A stretch of 13,072 nucleotides of DNA, taken from Propionibacteriaceae bacterium. Lineage in GTDB: Bacteria > Actinomycetota > Actinomycetes > Propionibacteriales > Propionibacteriaceae. The notes beneath the pieces are model-generated. The model saw only the letters and a program-made list of their open reading frames with translations. It was not told the origin of the DNA and did no database searches. The stretch covers positions 1-13,072 of the forward strand of contig JAIRVA010000254.1 in assembly GCA_031254155.1 (NCBI GenBank), read 5' to 3'. Shown here one piece after another: positions 7,368 to 11,615 of this stretch (positions are counted from its first letter, which is position 1; every line of letters begins with the position of its first letter). The translations under genes and the position numbers were made by a program.

Positions 7368-8708
7368 ATGGTTAGTAGCATCGCGGTTATGCCCCCGCCA
7401 CGAGCCCGAAAGAAGACTGTGACCACATCCCCCCAGCCCCGCCTGATCTCGGCGGGTACGATGATGCGAGCCGGCCAGCGGTCGTTGCGCGACCACAACC
7501 TGAGCCTGGTCTATCGCCACATCGCTGCCGCCGATCCCGAGCACCCGTACTCCCGCGCCGATCTGGCCGAAATCACCGGGCTGACAAAGGCAACCGTGTC
7601 CTCCCTTGTCACCGACCTGCGCACGGCCAGGCTGGTGGTCGAACTCGACCCGCCCGCCCCCCACGGCGTCGGGCGGCCGGCCATTCCGTTGGTGGTCGCG
7701 AGCGGTACAGCGGTTGCCCTCGGGTTGGAGATCAACGTCGACTTCGTGGGGATCCGGGCCGTCGATCTGACGGGTCTGGTCATCGACGAGTGCTTCGAGC
7801 GGACCAACCTGCGGTCATCGGAGCCGCACACGGCCTTCACCGCCCTCCTCAAGATGGCCTACGATGTGGTGTCGCGCCTAGTCGACTCGTCAATCCGGGT
7901 CATCGGCGCGTGCCTCGCCCTCCCCGGGATCGCCGACCGCCCCTCTGGCCCGTTGCGGCTCGCCCCCAACCTCGGTTGGCGCGATGTTGACATTATCGGT
8001 ACAATGGCGACTTCGTACGAAACTTTCGCAAGTCACGAGGACATCCGCGACGACGTGGCGTCCGTACTCTACTCCCTGCTCATCGACCACCTCGTCGTCG
8101 AAAACGAGGCCAACCTCGCCGCCCGGACCGAAACCGGCCAGCATCGCAACGAGTCCTTTATCTACGTCTCGGGCGAGGTCGGCATCGGCGCGGCGATCGT
8201 GGTGAACGGCCGGGTCGTCTCCGGCGTACACGGCTGGGCCGGCGAAATTGGGCACATCATGGTCGATTCGGCGGGGCCACAGTGCGCGTGCGGCGCGGCG
8301 GGGTGCCTGGAAATGTACGCTGGCAAGGAGTCACTCATGGTCGCCGCTGGTTTCCCGGCAGACGACAACCTGGACGCCCTCCTCGCCGCGCACGACCGTG
8401 ACGATCCCCAGGCGGCGGCGGCGATTGACCGGGCGGCGGCCGCACTCGGGATCGCCCTGTCCGACTGCATGAACGTCGTCGACGTCAGCCGCGTCGTCCT
8501 CGGCGGCAGCTTCGCCGAGCTGTCCCCCGTCCTCATGCCCGGACTCTTGGAGCAAATTCACTCCCGCGTTCTGTCCGCCCGGTGGGTGGGCGAGGATTTG
8601 GCGGTACGAGCGGCCGACTCCGGGACCTTCCCCGCCACCACCGGCAGCGCCCTCGCGGTTCTCGACCACGCCATCAGCGACCCCAACTCGAGTCTCTGGA
8701 GCGAGTAG
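7368..8708 (+). CDS. xylR: ROK-family transcriptional regulator, probable xylose repressor
   Basis: Likely represses xylAB in the absence of xylose. Counting from this start (446 residues), a winged helix-turn-helix covers about 38-95 (YSRADLAEITGLTKATVSSLV). The ROK sugar-binding domain covers about 115-436, with LGLEINVDFVGIRAVD, VSGEVGIGAAIV, and the zinc motif built from H296, C306, C308 and C313 (CACGAAGCLE). The usual ENDAN motif reads ENEAN (245-249), and no ATP-binding DxGxT motif is present, so it should sense sugar rather than phosphorylate it. The stretch between NLGW (201) and that motif is about 15 residues longer than usual. The start is uncertain: ATGs at 7278, 7368 and 7389 and a GTG at 7419 are in frame, and none has a strong RBS. 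The gene symbol rests on the divergent xylA; the family call is firm. Confidence 0.9.
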   Translation: MVSSIAVMPPPRARKKTVTTSPQPRLISAGTMMRAGQRSLRDHNLSLVYRHIAAADPEHPYSRADLAEITGLTKATVSSLVTDLRTARLVVELDPPAPHGVGRPAIPLVVASGTAVALGLEINVDFVGIRAVDLTGLVIDECFERTNLRSSEPHTAFTALLKMAYDVVSRLVDSSIRVIGACLALPGIADRPSGPLRLAPNLGWRDVDIIGTMATSYETFASHEDIRDDVASVLYSLLIDHLVVENEANLAARTETGQHRNESFIYVSGEVGIGAAIVVNGRVVSGVHGWAGEIGHIMVDSAGPQCACGAAGCLEMYAGKESLMVAAGFPADDNLDALLAAHDRDDPQAAAAIDRAAAALGIALSDCMNVVDVSRVVLGGSFAELSPVLMPGLLEQIHSRVLSARWVGEDLAVRAADSGTFPATTGSALAVLDHAISDPNSSLWSE

Positions 8709-8710
8709 GT

Positions 8711-8727
8711 ACGGGCCCCCCGCCCGT
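8711..8727 (+). terminator. Weak hairpin after the ROK regulator gene
   Basis: ACGGGC-CCCCC-GCCCGT (6-bp stem) begins two bases after the stop codon, and an overlapping GGGCCC-rich stretch offers other pairings to about 8740. There is no T run. It is a plausible but unproven 3' end for the regulator message. Confidence 0.3.
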
Positions 8728-8768
8728 GGTGCGGGCCCCACCGGCCCCCGTGTCGGCGTGACCCTGCA

Positions 8769-8918
8769 CTATTCCTCAACCACGACGTACCGGCTTTCAG
8801 TGTGAAGTACCTCGAACTGACCAATCGCCCGAAGGGCCCCGTTGTTCGCAAGCGGGCTGCCGGACGAGTCCACCAAGTACGTGCTTTCGATCACGCAGCA
8901 CCCACGCACGTCGAACAT
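8769..8918 (-). CDS. Possible 49-residue protein of unknown function
   Basis: An ATG-to-TAG frame on the minus strand fills most of the gap between the ROK gene and the tRNA. The product has a mixed, protein-like composition unlike the Arg/Pro/Ala-rich shadow frames nearby. It has a Cys pair near the N-terminus (RGCCVIE, C6 and C7) and ends in a strand-like stretch, RYVVVEE. Codons often end in G or C. No clear ribosome site precedes the ATG, and the start is close to the tRNA promoter, which reads the other way. It may be a real small gene, the remnant of a longer one, or chance. Confidence 0.35.
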   Translation of the reverse strand: MFDVRGCCVIESTYLVDSSGSPLANNGALRAIGQFEVLHTESRYVVVEE

Positions 8919-8934
8919 TTGCCCAGTCGGTCGA

Positions 8935-8964
8935 TTACGTCATCCGGGCGAGGTTTGGTATAGT
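8935..8964 (+). promoter_or_regulatory. Promoter of tRNA-Leu
   Basis: TATAGT (8959-8964) is preceded by TGG, giving an extended -10. TTACGT (8935-8940) lies 18 bases upstream as a partial -35. Transcription would start about 8-12 bases before the mature tRNA 5' end. Confidence 0.55.
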
Positions 8965-8982
8965 TTCCTAGGTTCATCACCG

Positions 8983-9068
8983 GTCCGGGTGGCGGAATAG
9001 GTAGACGCGCTAGCTTGAGGTGCTAGTGGCCGTTATAGGCTGTGGAGGTTCAAGTCCTCTCTCGGACA
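8983..9068 (+). tRNA. tRNA-Leu, anticodon GAG
   Basis: The acceptor strands GTCCGGG and CTCGGAC pair with one G-T. The anticodon stem CTAGC/GCTAG closes the loop TTGAGGT, with anticodon GAG at 9017-9019, reading CUC and CUU. A long variable arm (about 9027-9043, GCC/GGC stem) marks a class II tRNA. The T arm is GGAGG-TTCAAGT-CCTCT. The discriminator base is A at 9068. CCA is not encoded; CA then AGAG follows. The 86-base length is normal for tRNA-Leu. Confidence 0.97.
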
Positions 9069-9070
9069 CA
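9044..9070 (+). other. Candidate attachment site (attL) at the tRNA-Leu 3' end
   Basis: The T arm and 3' acceptor strand of the tRNA are the classic target of tyrosine integrases. Gene content switches from metabolic to mobile-element genes directly after them. The exact core cannot be defined because the other end of the element, with its matching copy, is outside the window. Confidence 0.5.
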
Positions 9071-9119
9071 AGAGAAATCCCTAGTCAGGCAGTGTTTGGC
9101 TGGGGATTTTCTGTTTTTT
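9071..9119 (+). terminator. Terminator after tRNA-Leu, overlapping the repressor stop codon
   Basis: AAATCCC (9075-9081) pairs with GGGATTT (9103-9109). The stem continues inward with T-G, A-T, G-C, T-G and C-G pairs to a loop of about 11 bases. The run TCTGTTTTTTG follows on the plus strand, so it works in the tRNA direction. The repressor's stop codon (9081-9083, minus strand) lies inside the left arm. Confidence 0.7.
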
Positions 9120-9839
9120 GTGCGATTTGCGTGCGATTAGTGATCGACAGGGTTGAAGGCTGAGCGGGTCGTTGCCAGATCGGGCGGTGTCCCAGGTGGT
9201 GGTGCCGATGAGGTCGCGGTGGCGGAGTTGCCATTCGGGGAGGTGGAGGTCGTTGAGGGTGGTCCAGTCGGTGGCGATGGTGTGGATGAGGGTTTTCAGT
9301 TGGGCGAGACGGTGTTGGATGGCTTGGGTGCTGATGGTGGGTGAGTCTGGTGTGGCGGCGCGGGGTGTGAGGCGGGGGGCGGCGGGGATGTTCTGCCAGT
9401 AGGTGGTGTTCCGTCCGACAGCGTCCTGGATCATGTCGGCGGGTGCGTGCGCGGCGGCTTGGACGAGCATGATTTGGGCGTCGAGCATGGTTTGCACGGC
9501 TTCGCCGAGGAGCCGGTCGGCCCGGTCGAGGTCGGTGAGGGCTTTGTCGACTTGGTCGTGGTCGACCCAGTCGCGGGGGCTGAGCAGGTTTTCGACGGTG
9601 GTTTTGAACACGTGGGCGAGGGCGACGAGTTCATCGACGCGGATGGGGCGGCGTTCAGCAGGAGCCTTGCCGGAGGTGAATGATTTTTGGAGTGAACTGG
9701 GGGAGATGTCCACCCCGGCTTGGCGCATCATCTGGGCGAGCATGGCGTACGACCAGTGGCGGCGGCCAAGTTCGGTGCGCACGCGGCTGGCGAGGGCGTC
9801 TTCCGCGCCGATGGTCCGGGTCCGGCGGGGTCTGGGCAC
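9081..9839 (-). CDS. Cro/CI-type helix-turn-helix regulator of the mobile element
   Basis: Probable repressor of the divergent excisionase/transfer operon; 252 residues. A lambda-repressor-like DNA-binding domain covers about 15-86: WSYAMLAQMMRQAG, then ISPSSLQKSFTSGK as the likely recognition region, then IRVDELVALAHVFKTTVENLLSP. Residues 95-130 are a charged, leucine-rich helix that could dimerise. The remainder is mostly helical and unrecognised; no LexA-type Ser/Lys peptidase motif is seen, so cleavage-type induction is not indicated. The frame is open back to 10121, but the GTG at 9839 has GGAGGA six bases before it, and longer versions run through the divergent control region. The tail (KSHKKQKIPSQ) is more AT-rich and runs into the terminator at the tRNA. 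The HTH call is firm; the repressor role is inferred. Confidence 0.85.
   Translation of the reverse strand: MPRPRRTRTIGAEDALASRVRTELGRRHWSYAMLAQMMRQAGVDISPSSLQKSFTSGKAPAERRPIRVDELVALAHVFKTTVENLLSPRDWVDHDQVDKALTDLDRADRLLGEAVQTMLDAQIMLVQAAAHAPADMIQDAVGRNTTYWQNIPAAPRLTPRAATPDSPTISTQAIQHRLAQLKTLIHTIATDWTTLNDLHLPEWQLRHRDLIGTTTWDTARSGNDPLSLQPCRSLIARKSHKKQKIPSQTLPD
9120..9138. repeat. Two GTGCGATT direct repeats, 11 bp apart
   Basis: GTGCGATT occurs at 9120-9127 and 9131-9138, so the copies sit about one helical turn apart on the same face of DNA. They are 52 bases past the tRNA 3' end, inside the repressor's 3' coding end. Spacing and position suit integrase arm sites or an excisionase site. That role is inference. 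Confidence 0.5.
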
Positions 9840-10014
9840 AAATTCCTCCGCTTCATAGGATGAGGGTCCCCCGAGTTTACCGCGTGGACTCGTGGTCGTG
9901 CGTCCCGGAATCGTCTGCATGGTCCTATACGGGACCGGATGGTGGGGAACCTGTGCGCACCTACTAGGTGACGGGGCGAGAACGGCTCGCCCCGCGGCTT
10001 TGGAAGGACGCTGT
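9840..10014. promoter_or_regulatory. Divergent control region between repressor and excisionase-type genes
   Basis: Several dyads crowd this gap: GGTCC-N6-GGACC (9921-9936), the 8-bp palindrome GTGCGCAC (9953-9960), CACCT-ACT-AGGTG (9958-9970), and a perfect 9-bp hairpin CGGGGCGAG-AACGG-CTCGCCCCG (9972-9994). The first encloses TATACG, a possible -10 core, and is a good operator candidate. The last lies in the leader of the rightward operon, 20 bases before the first start codon, and could act as an attenuator. No clear promoter pair was found for either direction. Confidence 0.5.
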
Positions 10015-10233
10015 ATGCGCTCAACCCCCACACCGGTGGTGGTTTCCCCTAACTGGTTCACGCTGAAAGACGCCGCCCGGCACACGGGCACGTCGACGGA
10101 CACGTTACGCCGCCGGATCAACGACGGCCAGTTGCCCGCCTACTATGTCGGCAAGTCCCGCATGGTCCGGGTGAAACGCGACGACGTGGACGCGTTGATG
10201 CGGCCCGTGGTCACGGTGGGGAGGGCCCGGTGA
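10015..10233 (+). CDS. Excisionase/MerR-like small DNA-binding protein 1
   Basis: A 72-residue helix-turn-helix protein of the HTH_17/excisionase type. The helix pair is FTLKDAARHTGTSTDTLRRRINDGQL (15-40), followed by the wing strand AYYVGKSRMVRVKRDDVDALM. Proteins of this type bend or mark attachment-site DNA to favour excision, or act as small activators; I cannot tell which. AAGGA stands seven bases before the ATG, so this start is preferred over an in-frame ATG at 9892 that lies in the control region. Its stop overlaps the GTG start of the next gene by four bases. Confidence 0.82.
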   Translation: MRSTPTPVVVSPNWFTLKDAARHTGTSTDTLRRRINDGQLPAYYVGKSRMVRVKRDDVDALMRPVVTVGRAR

Positions 10234-10442
10234 CCCGTGACCCGCGTGACTGGCCGCCTTTATTGTCAACGTTCGACACTGCCGACTATCTGGGTGTGCC
10301 CCGGCAGACCTTGGCGAATTGGCGCACCCGCAACCATGCCGGACCCGTGTTCCTGCGGGTAGGACGCAAGGTCATGTACCGGCGGGTGGACGTGGACGCG
10401 TGGGTCGAGTCACGGCGGACTGATCCGGGAGAGGCCCGGTGA
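10230..10442 (+). CDS. Excisionase/MerR-like small DNA-binding protein 2
   Basis: A 70-residue helix-turn-helix protein, related in fold to the preceding gene product but well diverged. STFDTADYLGVPRQTLANWR (13-32) is the helix pair, and FLRVGRKVMYRRVDVDAWVESR the wing and final helix. The GTG start overlaps the upstream TGA (GTGA), and GGGGAGGG lies just before it, so translation is probably coupled. Its own stop overlaps the next GTG in the same way. One of the pair may be the excisionase and the other a regulator; the sequence does not decide. Confidence 0.8.
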   Translation: MTRDPRDWPPLLSTFDTADYLGVPRQTLANWRTRNHAGPVFLRVGRKVMYRRVDVDAWVESRRTDPGEAR

Positions 10443-11323
10443 CGGCCCGGCGGGTGCCTCGCTGGGTGGCCGGGGCCAGTATTCTCGGGACGACCCTGAT
10501 CGCGGTCGGCGCGTTCTGGTTGTCGTTCACCGCGCTGACAGACCTCGCGAGACGGGCGGGGGTGGCCACGGCGTGGGTGTGGCCGTTGATCGTGGACGGC
10601 CTGATCGTCGTCGCGACGATTGCCGCCGTCGTCCTCGCCGGACGCCGCGCCGCCTGGTACCCGTGGATGCTGCTCACGGGCGGGGCGGTGTTGTCCGTGG
10701 CCGCGAACGCCGTCCACGCCACGCTCGCCCCCAGCCTGGGTGTCCCGCCCGTCATAGCCGCCGTCGTCGCCTCGGTCCCGCCCGGCGTCCTGGTCGCGGT
10801 CACCCACCTCACAGTCGTCCTGACAAAAACCCACGCCCAGGCGGACGAGAGTGGAACACCAGTAGTAGCCGCCGAGACGGTCAGCGGGACAATGGGTGCG
10901 GACTCGTGCCCGACGGACCCGGTCACCCCTGTGGCACCCTGGCCAACCGACAGGTCGTACCGCCATCCGACGAGTCCCGGCCCCGTACCACGGGTACCAG
11001 CCCCCTGGCCACCGGAACCACCGGGCCTGACGGGCGACACCCCGGCGCAGGCACGTCCGGCGGGCCTCGGCGGCAGGTCGGGCCCGTCGGGGGGTGTCCC
11101 GTCGAACGCACAGGCAGAGGCGGGAGTGTTCATCCTCGACTATCTGGCGGCCCGTGGCGGGCATGCGCCCGCCGGTGACGTGACGGCGGCGGCCCATGCC
11201 CAAGGGTTCAGCATGGACGCGGTGAAACACGCCCGTGCCCGCGCCTGTCATCCCCGGATCACATCCACCCGTGGCCCCCACGGCTGGGTATGGGCCGTTG
11301 AAACGGGGGCCGAAGGTGCCTGA
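10439..11323 (+). CDS. DUF2637 membrane protein with winged-helix-like C-terminus
   Basis: 294 residues. Four hydrophobic helices lie at about 10-33, 46-66, 75-95 and 104-130, with the DUF2637 features WPLIVDGLIVVAT, AANAVHATLAP and SVPPGVLVAVTHL. DUF2637 proteins occur in actinobacterial plasmids and integrative elements, and their biochemical role is not established; a link to plasmid spread is a synteny-based guess. A Pro-rich linker (about 140-222) joins a soluble end at 224-288 (VFILDYLAARGG, SMDAVKHARARA, GWVWAV). This resembles the small winged-helix tail seen on actinobacterial plasmid and phage replication or primase proteins. The GTG start overlaps the previous stop by four bases. 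Confidence 0.85.
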   Translation: MTARRVPRWVAGASILGTTLIAVGAFWLSFTALTDLARRAGVATAWVWPLIVDGLIVVATIAAVVLAGRRAAWYPWMLLTGGAVLSVAANAVHATLAPSLGVPPVIAAVVASVPPGVLVAVTHLTVVLTKTHAQADESGTPVVAAETVSGTMGADSCPTDPVTPVAPWPTDRSYRHPTSPGPVPRVPAPWPPEPPGLTGDTPAQARPAGLGGRSGPSGGVPSNAQAEAGVFILDYLAARGGHAPAGDVTAAAHAQGFSMDAVKHARARACHPRITSTRGPHGWVWAVETGAEGA

Positions 11324-11525
11324 CACGCCCCACCTCTGCCACGCCTGCCGCCGCACCGGCGGCGGGCAGGCAGACCACCCGACCCCGTCCCCGACGACCG
11401 GCCATCCCCGGCCTTCCCCGATGCGACCCGTCCCGGCTCTAGCCGCACCGACCGCGCCTACCCGCCAGTCACGATCGCCGCTGCCCCGCCCCCCGCCCGT
11501 CGTCTCCTGTTCCTGCGTCTTCTGA
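11316..11525 (+). CDS. Doubtful small ORF with a CxxC motif
   Basis: A GTG at 11316 overlaps the end of the DUF2637 gene by 8 bases and opens a 69-residue frame. HLCHACRRTGGG near the N-terminus could be half of a zinc knuckle. The rest is Pro/Arg/Ser-rich and ends in SCSCVF, which looks much like chance reading of GC-rich DNA. The coupled-start pattern of the three preceding genes is the main support. It would otherwise be part of the noncoding gap before the relaxase. Confidence 0.25.
   Translation: MPDTPHLCHACRRTGGGQADHPTPSPTTGHPRPSPMRPVPALAAPTAPTRQSRSPLPRPPPVVSCSCVF
11344..11370 (+). terminator. Bulged 11-bp hairpin after the DUF2637 gene
   Basis: CCTGCC+GCCGC pairs with GCGGC+G+GGCAGG around an ACCG loop; one G is bulged. 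It starts 20 bases past the DUF2637 stop and has no T run. It may end or stabilise the operon transcript, or belong to a transfer origin ahead of the relaxase gene. Confidence 0.35.
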
Positions 11526-11615
11526 CGTCCCATTGAGTCCACACGTCTTGCAGATGCCCCGCCATACGGGCATCACCTACCCCACACCCCTCTCGCCGTG
11601 AAGGAACAAGAATCG
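11526..11615. other. Relaxase upstream region with inverted repeat; candidate transfer origin
   Basis: GATGCCC (11553-11559) and GGGCATC (11568-11574) form a perfect 7-bp dyad with an 8-base spacer, 41 bases before the relaxase start. MobF relaxases bind a hairpin beside the nick site, and origins often lie close to the relaxase gene. The adjacent minus strand reads GGGGTGTGG, which resembles the F-plasmid nick region, but on the other side of the dyad from the F arrangement. This is a candidate only. Confidence 0.3.

Noticed and set aside
9840..10121. Repressor frame extended to an ATG at 10121 or 9920
   Set aside because: These starts would cover the divergent control region and, for 10121, part of the excisionase-type gene. 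The GTG at 9839 has GGAGGA at good spacing.
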